NCBI RefSeq assembly: GCF_003315235.1
Contig: NZ_QNRU01000005.1
Span: 1 to 64,000 of the forward strand
Direction: 5' to 3'
DNA length: 64,000 bases
Source: Neisseria gonorrhoeae
GTDB lineage: Bacteria > Pseudomonadota > Gammaproteobacteria > Burkholderiales > Neisseriaceae
The notes beneath the pieces are model-generated. The model had not been told where the DNA came from and searched no databases. It saw only the letters and a program-made list of their open reading frames with translations. The position numbers and the translations under genes are program-made. Positions 1 to 9,574 of this stretch are shown here, in pieces; the first letter of the stretch is position 1; each line of letters opens with the position of its first letter.

Positions 1-59
1 CACCGTGTAATCTGTATCTTGCCACCCATTTGCGTACCAATGAATCGGAAATGGAAAAA
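1..59. other. Unassigned sequence at window edge
   Basis: One plus-strand frame stays open from the window edge into the adjacent CREE (reading ...LATHLRTNESEMEKY). It may be the tail of a gene cut by the element. Too little is visible to name it. Confidence 0.2.
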
Positions 60-213
60 TATAGTGAATTAACAAAAATCAGGACAAGGCGGCGGACCGC
101 AGGCAGTACAAATGGTACGGAACCGGTTCGCCCGGTGCTTCATTACCTTAGGGAATCGTTCCCTTTGGGCCGGGGCGGGGCAACGCCGTACCGGTTTTTG
201 TTAATTCACTATA
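60..213. repeat. Correia element (CREE), full-length about 154 bp
   Basis: It begins TATAGTGAATTAACAAAAAT and ends with the inverted equivalent TTAATTCACTATA. The interior has the typical GGACAAGGCGGCGG and GTACGG segments plus the roughly 50-bp internal block of the long CREE class. CREEs are non-autonomous MITE-like elements that insert at TA and can bring promoters or IHF sites. This copy abuts a transposase fragment on its right. Confidence 0.9.
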
Positions 214-650
214 TATAGAAGGTATATATCCTAGTAGGCGTAATGGCAGCTATTACAAAATGTCTGCATCAGGTTCACGAAACGCAAGTCGAAAGCGTCA
301 AACAACTGATTGCCCGTTTTGACCGGCTGATTGACGAATCGGACAAACAAATCGACAACCACACCCGCACGCATTTTGACGGCAAAGCCCAAGTGGCGGA
401 GCAAATCAAAGGCATCGGTTCGATAACGACGGCTACGCTGATGGCGATGCTGCCCGAATTGGGGCGGCTGTCGCACAAACGGATAGCGGGTTTGGTCGGC
501 ATTGCCCCGCACCCGAGGGAGAGCGGGGAAACCAAATTCAAAAGCCGCTGCTTCGGCGGAAGGTCTGCGGTGCGTAAGGCGCTGTATATGGCTGCCGCGG
601 CAGCGACACGTTTTGAACCGCTTATTCGGGATTTCCACCAACGCCTGCTG
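214..650 (+). pseudogene. IS110-family (Piv-like) transposase, C-terminal fragment
   Basis: The frame is open from about 219, just inside the left CREE, and the recognisable protein starts near the ATG at 243. It holds the C-terminal Transposase_20 region of IS110/IS116/IS902 enzymes: an IKGIGSITTATLMAMLPELG helix-hairpin-helix-like segment, then GLVGIAPHPRESG, then a GGRSAVRKALYMAA segment. The N-terminal DEDD catalytic domain is absent. The C-terminus is cut at 651, where a second CREE begins. Neisseria carry several PivNM/IS110-like genes, and this is a dead remnant of one. Confidence 0.8.
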
Positions 651-804
651 TATAGCGAATTAACAAAAACCGGTACGGCGTTGCCCCGCCCCGGCCCAAA
701 GGGAACGATTCCCTAAGGTGATGGAGCACCGGGCGGATCGGTTCCGTACCATTTGTACCGTCTGCGGCCCGCCGCCTTGTCCTGATTTTTGTTAATCCGC
801 TATG
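651..804. repeat. Correia element (CREE), full-length about 154 bp, inverted relative to the first
   Basis: It starts TATAGCGAATTAACAAAAAC and ends TTGTTAATCCGCTAT. The interior is the reverse complement of the 60-213 copy with few changes. Its left end truncates the IS110 fragment. Its right end truncates an IS630-like transposase reading frame after about 14 codons. Confidence 0.9.
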
Positions 805-895
805 GTTTAAAGCTTTGTTTCTTAAGTCCGCAGAGTATGCCATGGTTAAACCTTCAACGTCGAGTGTTGTACTATTTTGTTTTTAATCCACTATA
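805..895 (-). mobile_element. 5' end of an IS630-like element: terminal repeat plus first codons of transposase
   Basis: Read leftwards, the segment opens with TATAGTGGATTAAAAAC (its end at 895), followed by a GAAGGT ribosome-binding site and an ATG at 843. The frame reads MAYSADLRNKALNH, a start I recognise from IS630-type (Tc1/mariner-related) transposases of Neisseria. The frame then runs into the CREE at 804, so the rest of the element is lost. The terminus shares 13 bases with CREE ends. Family assignment rests on a short stretch. Confidence 0.55.
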
Positions 896-963
896 TTCTG
901 ACTGCCTCAAAGGGCAAAAATAATGTGAGTATGTTGAGGCTGCCTCTTTTTGAAATGACAAAC

Positions 964-1006
964 AAAATGCCGTCTGAAACCCGATTTCCGGTTTCAGACG
1001 GCATTT
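964..1006 (-). terminator. Inverted DUS terminator of sucD
   Basis: Two opposed DUS copies (GCCGTCTGAA and its complement) form a hairpin 27 bases past the sucD stop. A short T run follows on the minus strand. Confidence 0.8.
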
Positions 1007-1032
1007 GATGTTCAATCAGTTGTCAAACCTGA

Positions 1033-1923
1033 TTATGCCAAACCTTTTGCTTTCAACACTTCCAGCATCGTCGTGCCCAACTCGGCAGGGCTGCGGGTGT
1101 AGGCGATACCGGCTTTTTCAAACGCGGCGAATTTTTCTTCGGCAGTACCTTTACCGCCGGAGATAATCGCACCGGCGTGGCCCATGCGTTTGCCTTTAGG
1201 AGCGGTAACACCGGCGATGTAACCGACAACAGGTTTGGTTACGTTGGATTGGATGTATTCGGCTGCTTCTTCTTCCGCAGTACCACCGATTTCACCAATC
1301 ATGATGATGGCATCGGTATCTGGGTCTTCTTGGAAGAGTTTCAGTGCGTCGATTTGGTTCATACCAGGAATCGGGTCGCCGCCGATACCGATACAGGTTG
1401 ATTGACCCAAGCCCAGGTTGGTGGTTTGTGCCACGGCTTCGTAAGTCAATGTACCGGAACGGGAAATAATACCGATGCGGCCCGGAGTGTGGATGTGGCC
1501 CGGCATAATGCCGATTTTGCACTCGCCCGGAGTAATCACGCCCGGGCAGTTAGGGCCGACCAAGCGGGTACCGTTGCCGTTGGTTTCCAAGTAACGTTTG
1601 GCTTTGAGCATGTCCAGAGTTGGAACGCCTTCGGTAATCACAACGACCAAGCCTACGCCTGAATCAACGGCTTCAACGATAGAATCCAACACAAACGGAG
1701 CGGGAACGTAAATCACGGATGCGTCAGCGCCGGTTTCTTTAACGGCTTCTTTCATGGTGTTGAATACAGGCAGGTCTAGGTGGGTTTGACCGCCTTTGCC
1801 TGGGGTAACGCCGCCGACAACTTTAGTGCCGTAAGCCAGAGCTTGTTCGGAGTGGAAAGTACCGTTTTTACCGGTGAAACCTTGAACCAATACTTTAGTG
1901 TCTTTATTAATCAATACGCTCAT
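1033..1923 (-). CDS. sucD: Succinate-CoA ligase, alpha subunit
   Basis: SucD forms the ADP/GDP-linked succinyl-CoA synthetase with SucC and carries the phosphohistidine intermediate. The 296-residue protein has an N-terminal CoA-binding Rossmann domain ([10 protein letters not shown] near residue 15), the [12 protein letters not shown] segment, and [13 protein letters not shown] with the phosphorylated His near residue 249. Length is normal for the family. The start is preceded by TAAGGAGA. It lies 10 bases after sucC and is certainly cotranscribed with it, followed by an inverted-DUS terminator. Confidence 0.97.
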   Translation of the reverse strand: MSVLINKDTKVLVQGFTGKNGTFHSEQALAYGTKVVGGVTPGKGGQTHLDLPVFNTMKEAVKETGADASVIYVPAPFVLDSIVEAVDSGVGLVVVITEGVPTLDMLKAKRYLETNGNGTRLVGPNCPGVITPGECKIGIMPGHIHTPGRIGIISRSGTLTYEAVAQTTNLGLGQSTCIGIGGDPIPGMNQIDALKLFQEDPDTDAIIMIGEIGGTAEEEAAEYIQSNVTKPVVGYIAGVTAPKGKRMGHAGAIISGGKGTAEEKFAAFEKAGIAYTRSPAELGTTMLEVLKAKGLA

Positions 1924-1933
1924 TCTTTTCTCC

Positions 1934-3100
1934 TTAGGCGTTTACGGCTGCAACAATTTTTTCGGCTGCGTCATTCAGACCGTCTGCAGAAGTCAGTTTC
2001 AGACCTGATTCGTTCAGGATTTTCGCGCCGAGTTCGGCGTTGTTGCCTTCCAAACGAACAACGACAGGAACGTTGACGTTGATTTCTTTAACGGCTGCCA
2101 CGATGGCTTCCGCAATCATGTCGCAACGTACGATACCGCCGAAGATGTTGATCAATACGCCTTTAACGGATTTGTCTTCCAAAATCAGTTTGAACGCTTC
2201 AACCACGCGGTCTTTGGTTGCGCCGCCGCCAACGTCCAAGAAGTTGGCAGGTTGGCCGCCTTTGAGTTTGATGATGTCCATGGTGGCCATCGCCAAACCG
2301 GCACCGTTAACCATACAGCCGATTTTGCCTTCCAGGGCAACATAGTTCAGGTCGAATTCAGAAGCTTTCAGTTCACGTTCGTTTTCTTGAGATTTGTCGC
2401 GCAATTCAGCGATTTTTGGCAGGCGGTAGAGCGCGTTGCTGTCGATGCCGATTTTGCCGTCCACGCAAGCCAGTGCGCCGTTTTCGCGAACTGCCAGCGG
2501 GTTGACTTCAAACAGGGCGAAGTCGTTTTCGACAAACGCTTTGTACGCGCCGGTCATCAGTTTGGCGAACTCGTTGATTTGTTTGTCTTTCAAGCCCAGT
2601 TGGAAGGCAACTTCGCGAGCTTGGCAAGGTTGCAGGCCGACCAGCGGATCAACGGTTACTTTGAAGATTTTTTCTGGAGTTTCAGCAGCAACTTTTTCGA
2701 TTTCCACGCCGCCTTCGGTAGAAGCCATGAATGTAACGCGGCGGGTAGAACGGTCAACCACTGCGCCCAAGTACAGCTCGGTTTGAACAGGGTACATGTC
2801 TTCGCAAACCAAAACGCTGTTGACAGGTTGGCCGTTGGCATCGGTTTGGTAAGTTACCAAGTTGGTGCCAATCAGGCTTTCAGCCACTTCTTTGGCTTTT
2901 TCGCGGCTGTTAACGACTTTTACGCCGCCCGCTTTACCGCGGCCGCCGGCGTGTACCTGTGCTTTGACAACAGCGAATTTGCCGCCCAATTTGTCGTAAG
3001 CTGCAGCGGCTTCTTCGCCGTTGTGCGCCAAAATACCGCCTTGTACGGGCAAACCGTAGCTAGCCAGCAGTTCTTTAGCCTGATACTCGTGTAAATTCAT
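1934..3100 (-). CDS. sucC: Succinate-CoA ligase, beta subunit
   Basis: SucC is the nucleotide- and succinate-binding subunit of succinyl-CoA synthetase. The 388-residue protein opens [19 protein letters not shown], the usual family start, and contains an ATP-grasp fold ([16 protein letters not shown] near residue 50) and a C-terminal ligase domain ([16 protein letters not shown]). I chose the ATG at 3100 because AAGGAGAAATCC precedes it; a longer frame upstream has no family support. sucD follows directly. The pair is the last step of the block before succinate dehydrogenase. Confidence 0.97.
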   Translation of the reverse strand: MNLHEYQAKELLASYGLPVQGGILAHNGEEAAAAYDKLGGKFAVVKAQVHAGGRGKAGGVKVVNSREKAKEVAESLIGTNLVTYQTDANGQPVNSVLVCEDMYPVQTELYLGAVVDRSTRRVTFMASTEGGVEIEKVAAETPEKIFKVTVDPLVGLQPCQAREVAFQLGLKDKQINEFAKLMTGAYKAFVENDFALFEVNPLAVRENGALACVDGKIGIDSNALYRLPKIAELRDKSQENERELKASEFDLNYVALEGKIGCMVNGAGLAMATMDIIKLKGGQPANFLDVGGGATKDRVVEAFKLILEDKSVKGVLINIFGGIVRCDMIAEAIVAAVKEINVNVPVVVRLEGNNAELGAKILNESGLKLTSADGLNDAAEKIVAAVNA

Positions 3101-3171
3101 GGATTTCTCCTTAAGGTGAGTGGGTTTTAGGAATCGCCCTGCGGCCAATCCCATATTTTCAGACGGTCCTA

Positions 3172-3522
3172 CTATTTACTGAAGGGCAACCACATCCGCG
3201 CCAGCAGATACATGACTGCACCGCCTCCCCCGAGAATAAAAAAGACGATGCCTTTTTTACGCGAATTCGGACAGAGCAGATAAACGGCAAGGCTGAAACT
3301 GATAAACAACAATGCCACGCGCCAAACCAATTCTTTATCTTTGAAACGGTTGAGCGTATAAGTTTCGGTCATCATCACATACATCTGCCACAATGCGGCC
3401 ATACACATGCTGATGATGCCCATCGGTATAAAGAAAATACCGACTATTTCTTTGTTCATAATGAATGTAAATGCTGTTTGTCTGACGGAATTATAAATCA
3501 GAAAACGAAGCTCTCGGAACAT
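3172..3522 (-). CDS. Small three-helix membrane protein between lpdA and sucC
   Basis: I do not recognise a family with a known function. Three hydrophobic spans are visible: [38 protein letters not shown] and [20 protein letters not shown]. Two starts are possible: 3522 (116 residues) or 3459 (95 residues, [10 protein letters not shown]), and neither has a strong ribosome-binding site. The shorter form gives a more natural membrane-protein N-terminus. It sits inside the oxoglutarate dehydrogenase/succinyl-CoA ligase run on the same strand, which suggests cotranscription but says nothing about its job. Confidence 0.65.
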   Translation of the reverse strand: MFRELRFLIYNSVRQTAFTFIMNKEIVGIFFIPMGIISMCMAALWQMYVMMTETYTLNRFKDKELVWRVALLFISFSLAVYLLCPNSRKKGIVFFILGGGGAVMYLLARMWLPFSK

Positions 3523-3541
3523 TCAATTTGCCGGAGGCCTT

Positions 3542-3570
3542 AAGGCCGTCTGAAAATTTCAGACGGCCTT
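3542..3570 (-). terminator. Inverted DUS hairpin after lpdA
   Basis: AAGGCCGTCTGAAA meets its complement with almost no loop. It lies 9 bases beyond the lpdA stop, between lpdA and the small membrane-protein gene. Confidence 0.75.
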
Positions 3571-3578
3571 AATGTCTA

Positions 3579-5012
3579 TCAACCGTGCAAAGCGCGTTTG
3601 TCGGCCGCCAATGCAGCTTCGTGAACCACTTCGGACAAGGTTGGGTGGGCATGGATAATACGGGCGATATCTTCGCTGCTGGCGAAGAATTCGAGCGCAG
3701 TCACGCCTTCGGTAACCAATTCGCTGACAACCGGGCCGATCATGTGTACGCCCAAGATACGGTCGGTTTTGGCATCTGCCAACACTTTAACCGTACCTTT
3801 GGCTTTGCCCATTGCCAATGCACGGCCGTTTGCACCGAAACCTGAAGTACCTTTTTTGTACTCCACGCCTTCGGCTTTGAGCTGCTCTTCGGTTTTACCC
3901 ACCCAAGCGATTTCAGGGTCGGTGTAAATCACAAACGGTACGTTGTTGAAGTCGATATGCGGTTTTTGACCGGCAATGCGCTCGGCAACGGCAACGCCTT
4001 CGTCGCTGGCTTTGTGTGCCAACATCGGGCCGCGAACCACGTCGCCGATTGCCCATACGTTAGGCAGGTTGGTACGGCATTCGCCATCCACTTTGATAAA
4101 GCCGCGCTCGTCTTTTTCCAAGCCTACGGCTTCCGCGTTCAGGCCTTTGGTGTTTGGAATACGGCCGATGGCAACGATCAGTTTGTCGAATACTTCGGTT
4201 TTGGCTTCGCCGGCAGCAGTTTCGTAAGCAACGGAAACACCTTTGCCTTCAGACTTGATGTCGCCGATTTTCACACCCAATTCGATGCTCAGACCTTGCT
4301 CTTTGGTGAAGTATTTGAAGGCTTCTTTGGCGATTTGTTGGTCGGCGGCAGCCAGGAAGGTCGGCGCGGCTTCAAGAATGGTAACTTCCGCACCCACGCG
4401 GTTCCATACGGAACCCATTTCCAAACCAATCACACCGGAACCGATTACGCCGAGTTTGGCAGGTACTTCGGTCAGGTTCAATGCGCCTTCGTTGTCCAAT
4501 ACGTTCACGTTGTCGATAGCGACTTGCGGCAACGGACGCGGTACGGAACCGGTTGCTACGATGACGTGTTTGGCTTCGATAACGGTTTTCTCGCCTTTGT
4601 TATCGACTTCAATTTGGTAAGCATCGCCATTTTTACCGGCAAAGGAAGCAGTACCGAACAGGCTGGTTACTTTGTTTTTTTGGAACAGGAATTTCACGCC
4701 GCCGGTCAGTTTGGTCACGATGGCATCTTTGCGCTCAATCATTTTGGCCGCGTCAAATTTTACGTCGCCGACAGTGATACCGTGTTCGGCAAAATCGTGT
4801 TGCGCAGCGTGGAAATGTTCGCTGGATTGCAACAGGGCTTTAGAAGGGATACAGCCTACGTTCAAGCAAGTACCGCCCAATGCAGGGGCATTGCCTGCTT
4901 TGTTAACGCCTGCATCGACACAGGCAGTTTTGAAACCCAGTTGTGCGGCACGGATGGCGGCAACGTATCCGCCCGGACCTGCACCAATCACTACTACATC
5001 ATATTGAGACAT
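3579..5012 (-). CDS. lpdA: Dihydrolipoyl dehydrogenase, E3 of 2-oxoglutarate dehydrogenase
   Basis: This flavoenzyme reoxidises dihydrolipoyl groups on SucB using NAD+. The 477-residue protein has the N-terminal FAD motif [10 protein letters not shown] (residues 10-19), the redox disulfide in [13 protein letters not shown] (Cys49/Cys54), a central NAD-binding [13 protein letters not shown] motif, [15 protein letters not shown], and the C-terminal HAHPTLSE with catalytic His456. AAAGGATG precedes the start. Position directly after sucB fits the E1-E2-E3 order. A second, more divergent homologue lies at 14814-16217. Confidence 0.95.
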   Translation of the reverse strand: MSQYDVVVIGAGPGGYVAAIRAAQLGFKTACVDAGVNKAGNAPALGGTCLNVGCIPSKALLQSSEHFHAAQHDFAEHGITVGDVKFDAAKMIERKDAIVTKLTGGVKFLFQKNKVTSLFGTASFAGKNGDAYQIEVDNKGEKTVIEAKHVIVATGSVPRPLPQVAIDNVNVLDNEGALNLTEVPAKLGVIGSGVIGLEMGSVWNRVGAEVTILEAAPTFLAAADQQIAKEAFKYFTKEQGLSIELGVKIGDIKSEGKGVSVAYETAAGEAKTEVFDKLIVAIGRIPNTKGLNAEAVGLEKDERGFIKVDGECRTNLPNVWAIGDVVRGPMLAHKASDEGVAVAERIAGQKPHIDFNNVPFVIYTDPEIAWVGKTEEQLKAEGVEYKKGTSGFGANGRALAMGKAKGTVKVLADAKTDRILGVHMIGPVVSELVTEGVTALEFFASSEDIARIIHAHPTLSEVVHEAALAADKRALHG

Positions 5013-5110
5013 CGTGTCATCCTTTGCTTTTAGCAGTATCTCAAAATAAAAACGATACTTTTCGTTTCTTTTTTTATTTTGAATGACTGCGTTTTGATGG
5101 TTTTAAGAAA

Positions 5111-5168
5111 AAGCCGTCTGAAAGTCCATATCTGCCGATTCATTCGAATCAAATGTTTCAGACGGCCT
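5111..5168. repeat. Widely spaced inverted DUS pair upstream of lpdA
   Basis: Two opposed GCCGTCTGAA copies are separated by about 35 bases. The spacing is too large for a tight terminator; it may serve mainly in uptake. A second DUS pair follows at 5228. Confidence 0.7.
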
Positions 5169-5227
5169 CAATCGTTCGTTGAGCCTATTGTAGCACGATA
5201 CTACATTACGCTACATCTAAATAAAAA

Positions 5228-5269
5228 TTCAGACGGCCTTTTCATTAACAAATAAAAAGCCGTCTGAAA
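5228..5269 (-). terminator. Inverted DUS hairpin after sucB
   Basis: Opposed DUS copies lie 3-45 bases beyond the sucB stop, with a run of T on the minus strand inside the loop. Confidence 0.65.
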
Positions 5270-5272
5270 CGA

Positions 5273-6442
5273 TTACAGATCCAACAACAGGCGGACCGGG
5301 TCTTCCAACGCGTCTTTAATGGCTACCAAGGTCAATACAGCTTCGCGGCCGTCAATGATACGGTGGTCGTAAGACAGAGCCAGATACATCATTGGACGGA
5401 CAACAACTTGGCCGTTTTCAACCACAGCGCGCTCTTTAGTGGCGTGCATACCCAAAATCGCAGATTGAGGCGGGTTGATGATCGGGGTGGACATCATAGA
5501 ACCGAAAGTACCGCCGTTGGTAATACTGAATGTACCGCCGGTCAGGTCTTCGATAGCGATTTTGCCGTCTTTGGCTTTTTTCGCGTAATCAACAATTGCT
5601 TGTTCGATGTCGGCAATGCTCATTTGGTCGGCATCGCGCAGGATTGGTACAACCAAACCGCGTGGGCTGCCAATTGCGATACCGATGTCGAAGTAGCCGT
5701 GGTACACAATGTCTTTGCCGTCAACAGAAGCATTCACAATCGGGTATTTTTTCAGGGCGGCAACAGCGGCTTTAACGAAGAAGGACATAAAGCCCAGTTT
5801 TACGCCGTGTTCTTTCTCGAATTTTTCTTTGTACTTCGCACGCAAGTCCATGATCGGTTTCATGTTGACTTCGTTGAATGTAGTCAGAATGGCGTTTTCT
5901 TGTTGAGAAGCCAAGAGGCGTTCTGCAACACGGGCACGCAGGCGGCTCATTGGTACGCGTTCTTCAGGACGTGCGCCGGCAGGAAGTGCAACGGCAGGGG
6001 CAGGTTTGGCAGCGGCATTTTGTACGTCTTCTTTCAATACGCGACCGTCACGGCCGGAACCTTGCAATACGTTCACGTCAACACTGGTCTCGGCAGCCAG
6101 TTTTGCAGCGGCAGGCATAGCGGCGTTGTTTTGTGCAGCAGCAGGAACGGCAGCCGGGGCAGCTTCGGCAGGAGCGGCTGCAGGTGCTTCAGCAGCGACA
6201 GTAGCAGCTGTATCGATACGGGCCAAAACTTGGTCGGCAACAACGGTTTCACCGTCTTGCGCTACGATTTCAACCAATACGCCGGCTTGTGGAGAAGGTA
6301 CTTCCAAAACCACTTTGTCCGTTTCGATATCGATCAGGATTTCGTCACGGGCAACTGCTTCGCCAACTTTTTTCTTCCATTCCAAGAGTGTGCCTTCAGA
6401 TACGCTTTCAGACAGCATAGGTACTTTTACATCAATAATCAT
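5273..6442 (-). CDS. sucB: Dihydrolipoyllysine succinyltransferase, E2 of 2-oxoglutarate dehydrogenase
   Basis: SucB is the core of the 2-oxoglutarate dehydrogenase complex and passes succinyl groups to CoA. The 389-residue protein has one N-terminal lipoyl domain with the lipoylated Lys43 in ETDKVVLEV, an Ala/Pro-rich hinge (residues 85-115), a peripheral-subunit-binding domain ([16 protein letters not shown]) and the catalytic acyltransferase domain ending [13 protein letters not shown] with His360 and Asp364. TTGGAGAC precedes the start. It lies between sucA and lpdA in the expected order. Confidence 0.97.
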   Translation of the reverse strand: MIIDVKVPMLSESVSEGTLLEWKKKVGEAVARDEILIDIETDKVVLEVPSPQAGVLVEIVAQDGETVVADQVLARIDTAATVAAEAPAAAPAEAAPAAVPAAAQNNAAMPAAAKLAAETSVDVNVLQGSGRDGRVLKEDVQNAAAKPAPAVALPAGARPEERVPMSRLRARVAERLLASQQENAILTTFNEVNMKPIMDLRAKYKEKFEKEHGVKLGFMSFFVKAAVAALKKYPIVNASVDGKDIVYHGYFDIGIAIGSPRGLVVPILRDADQMSIADIEQAIVDYAKKAKDGKIAIEDLTGGTFSITNGGTFGSMMSTPIINPPQSAILGMHATKERAVVENGQVVVRPMMYLALSYDHRIIDGREAVLTLVAIKDALEDPVRLLLDL

Positions 6443-6501
6443 TTTGTGTCTCCAATGGCCCTTTCAGACGGCCTGTTGTGTGTTTTTAATTCTGCATATG
6501 G

Positions 6502-6533
6502 GCATTCCGCCTGAGCAGACTCAGACGGAATGC
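6502..6533. other. Hairpin in the sucA-sucB gap
   Basis: GCATTCCGCCTGAG pairs with CTCAGACGGAATGC with one mismatch and a 4-base loop. There is no T run. It lies just past the sucA stop, so it may limit read-through into sucB or stabilise the sucA mRNA end. Confidence 0.6.
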
Positions 6534-6541
6534 TACTTGGT

Positions 6542-9370
6542 TTATAACGCCAAAGCGTCTTCAACCAATTGTTTCAATTGAGCAATGTGTTTGCTTGAGT
6601 AGCCCACTGCAGGCGATGCGCTGCTTGGACGGCCGGCATAAGACAGTTTTTGCTCTTCGCTGATAACGTCTTCGATGCGGTGGCGGATTTGGTAGAACGC
6701 GCCTTGGTTTTTCGGCTCTTCTTGCGCCCAAACCACAGATTTTGCGTTCGGATATTTCGCCAGTTCGGCTTTAACCTCGTCGTATGGGAACGGATACAGC
6801 TGCTCAACGCGGACGATAGCGACATCATCTTCCAGTTTACGTTCGGCTCGACCGGCTTCCAAGTCATAGTAAACCTGACCGGCACACAATACCACGCGTT
6901 TCACGCTGTCGTTGCTTGCGCGTTCGGCGGTATCACCAATAACCGGACGGAAAGTCGAACCTTCGGTGAAGTTTTCCAGCGGGCTCATTGCACCTTTGAA
7001 GCGCAACAGGCGTTTGGACATGAAAATCACCAGCGGTTTGCGGTATGAACCCAAGACTTGGCGTTGCAAGAGATGGAACATTTGCGACGCTTCAGACGGC
7101 ATGATGACTTGCATATTGTTCTCAGAACACAGTTGCAACCAACGTTCTACGCGTGCAGAAGAGTGTTCAGGGCCTTGACCGTCGTAGCCGTGCGGCAGGA
7201 TGGTGGTCAGACCGCACAAGCGACCCCACTTGGTTTCGCCTGAAGACAGGAATTGATCAATAGTTACTTGCGCGCCGTTGGCGAAGTCACCGAATTGAGC
7301 TTCCCAAATGGTCAGCTTGTCAGGAGCGGAGCAGGCAAAGCCGTACTCGAACGCCATCACGGCTTCTTCGTTCAAGATAGAGTCGATAACCAGGAACTCG
7401 CCCAAGCCTTCGCCCATGTTGCGAAGAGGAACATAAGTACCGTCGTCCCATTTTTCGCGTTTTTGATCGTGCAGAACGGCATGACGGTGTGAGAATGTAC
7501 CGCGGCCGGAGTCCTCACCGGAGATACGCACGCCATGACCTTTGGTCAGCAGGCTTGCGTATGCGAGGGTTTCGGCCATACCCCAGTCGATGGCTTGTTT
7601 GCCGGATGCCATGGCTTTACGCGCTTCGATCACACGTTTTGCAGTCGGATGCAGGGCAAAGCCTTCCGGTACAGCGGTGAATTTCTCAGTAAGACGCTCA
7701 ATGTCGGCGGCAGGCAAACCGGTTTCGATTTTTTCGCGCCAATCTTTACCTTGGTATTTGCTCCAGTCGATTTGTGTGCGTTGGAAGTTGCTCAACGTTG
7801 TTTGCTCAACATGTTCGCCTTTGTCCAAAGCATCACGGTAGGCTTGGATGTAACCGTCGGCCTCAACTTGAGTTACCACGCCTTCGGCAATCAGTTGCTC
7901 GGTGTACAAAGCACGCGCACCCGGATGTTGCGATACTTTTTTGTACATCATCGGTTGGGTCAAAGTCGGATCATCGCCCTCGTTGTGACCCCATTTACGG
8001 TAGCAGACAACGTCGATTACGATGTCTTTATGGAATTTTTTGCGGTAATCCAAAGCGGCTTGAATGGCAAAGCAAACGCGTTCGGGATCATCGCCGTTCA
8101 CATGGATAACCGGAGCGGAAACCATTTTTGCGATATCGGTACAGTGTACGGTTGAACGGGTATCGCGGATATCGGAAGTGGTAAAGCCGATTTGGTTGTT
8201 GATGACGATATGGACCGTACCGCCTGTGGTATAACCGCGCGTTTTAGACAGGTTGAATGTTGCTTGGTTGACACCCAAACCGATAAATGCGGAATCGCCG
8301 TGAATCAATACCGGCAAGACTTTATCGCGGCCGTTTTCGCCCAAACGTTTTTGTTTGGCGCGTGCAGAACCTTCCACTACCGGATTGACGATTTCCAAGT
8401 GTGACGGGTTGAACGCCAAAGAAACGTGCATCGGGCCGTGAGGGGTGGCAATATCGGAGCTGAAGCCCATATGGTATTTCACGTCGCCACTAGGCAGTTT
8501 GATTTCGGCACGGCCTTCAAATTCGGCAAACAAATCGCCGGGTTTTTTGCCCAAAATGTTCACCAAAACATTCAGACGGCCACGGTGCGCCATACCGATG
8601 ATGACTTCTTCCACGCCGTCCTTACCGGCGTTTTGAATCAGGTAGTTCAAACCGGCAATCGCGCTTTCGCCGCCTTCGACACCGAAACGTTTCTGACCGA
8701 CATATTTGGTATGCAGATAACGTTCCAAAGTCTCGGCAGCGGTCATCTCTTTCAAGATACGGCGTTTTTGATCGGCATTGTAATGCGGTGTGGACAATAC
8801 GCTTTCAAAATAGTTGCGTACCCAACGGCGCTCTTCGGTATTGGGAATATAGATATATTCCAATGCGATGTGGCCGCAGTAGGTTTGTTTGAGGTTGCTG
8901 ATGATTTGGGACAAGGGCAGTTTGCCGCGATTGGCAAAATCACCCTCGCCCATATTGAATCGAAGCGCCATATCGGCATCTGACAGACCGTGGAATTTCG
9001 GATCGAGGGCTTCAATATCGCGCGGAGGGATACGTTTGAGCGGATCAAGTTGGGCCGCACCCACGCCTTGGATACGATAGGCAGAAATCAGCCGTAAAAC
9101 GCTGACTTGCTTTTTCAGCATTGCCTCATCCGCACCGCCCGCAACGGCAGATGCAATTTTCTTTTTCGCCAAAGTAACAAATGATTCGCGAATCGGTGTG
9201 TGTGCGACATCGACAGCAACCGTCCCCGGCTGTTTGCTCAAATCGGTGAAATACTGCTTCCATTTTTCATCAACCGCATCGGGGTTTTCCAAAAAAGCCT
9301 CGTACAATTCCTCAATGTAGGGTGCGTTCGAACCGAACAGATAAGAGAAATTGAGTTTTTCGTCCATCAT
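6542..9370 (-). CDS. sucA: 2-oxoglutarate dehydrogenase, E1 component
   Basis: SucA is the thiamine-diphosphate-dependent decarboxylase that starts the 2-oxoglutarate dehydrogenase reaction. From the ATG at 9370 (MMDEKLNFSYLFGSNAPYIE) the protein is 942 residues, normal for the family. Visible landmarks are GMAHRGRLNVLVNILGK, the thiamine-diphosphate site region HGDSAFIGLGV...TTGGTVHIVINNQ, and the C-terminal transketolase-like domain (GEDSGRGTFSHRHAV, WEAQFGDFANGAQ). A longer in-frame extension upstream lacks family similarity. It is followed by sucB and lpdA on the same strand. Confidence 0.96.
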   Translation of the reverse strand: MMDEKLNFSYLFGSNAPYIEELYEAFLENPDAVDEKWKQYFTDLSKQPGTVAVDVAHTPIRESFVTLAKKKIASAVAGGADEAMLKKQVSVLRLISAYRIQGVGAAQLDPLKRIPPRDIEALDPKFHGLSDADMALRFNMGEGDFANRGKLPLSQIISNLKQTYCGHIALEYIYIPNTEERRWVRNYFESVLSTPHYNADQKRRILKEMTAAETLERYLHTKYVGQKRFGVEGGESAIAGLNYLIQNAGKDGVEEVIIGMAHRGRLNVLVNILGKKPGDLFAEFEGRAEIKLPSGDVKYHMGFSSDIATPHGPMHVSLAFNPSHLEIVNPVVEGSARAKQKRLGENGRDKVLPVLIHGDSAFIGLGVNQATFNLSKTRGYTTGGTVHIVINNQIGFTTSDIRDTRSTVHCTDIAKMVSAPVIHVNGDDPERVCFAIQAALDYRKKFHKDIVIDVVCYRKWGHNEGDDPTLTQPMMYKKVSQHPGARALYTEQLIAEGVVTQVEADGYIQAYRDALDKGEHVEQTTLSNFQRTQIDWSKYQGKDWREKIETGLPAADIERLTEKFTAVPEGFALHPTAKRVIEARKAMASGKQAIDWGMAETLAYASLLTKGHGVRISGEDSGRGTFSHRHAVLHDQKREKWDDGTYVPLRNMGEGLGEFLVIDSILNEEAVMAFEYGFACSAPDKLTIWEAQFGDFANGAQVTIDQFLSSGETKWGRLCGLTTILPHGYDGQGPEHSSARVERWLQLCSENNMQVIMPSEASQMFHLLQRQVLGSYRKPLVIFMSKRLLRFKGAMSPLENFTEGSTFRPVIGDTAERASNDSVKRVVLCAGQVYYDLEAGRAERKLEDDVAIVRVEQLYPFPYDEVKAELAKYPNAKSVVWAQEEPKNQGAFYQIRHRIEDVISEEQKLSYAGRPSSASPAVGYSSKHIAQLKQLVEDALAL

Positions 9371-9574
9371 GGCGTGCGCTCTTTTCTTTAAAATATAAAC
9401 AAAGGGTAGAAGTCCGCGTCCTGACGGCTGAACTGATGCCGTCTGAAAAGACATTTTATTCTACCCTATTTTAAACCGGATTGCTTGTCTTGATTTCATC
9501 CGACTACAATCAGACGGATTCAGGAAACAATCCGGTTCTCTGATATTGCCTGTTTGACAATATATTAATGTATG

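Noticed and set aside
903-963. Stretch with repeated CTGCCTC after the IS630-like end, as a possible repeat or attachment site
   Set aside because: Only two short imperfect matches and no partner copy seen elsewhere in the window.
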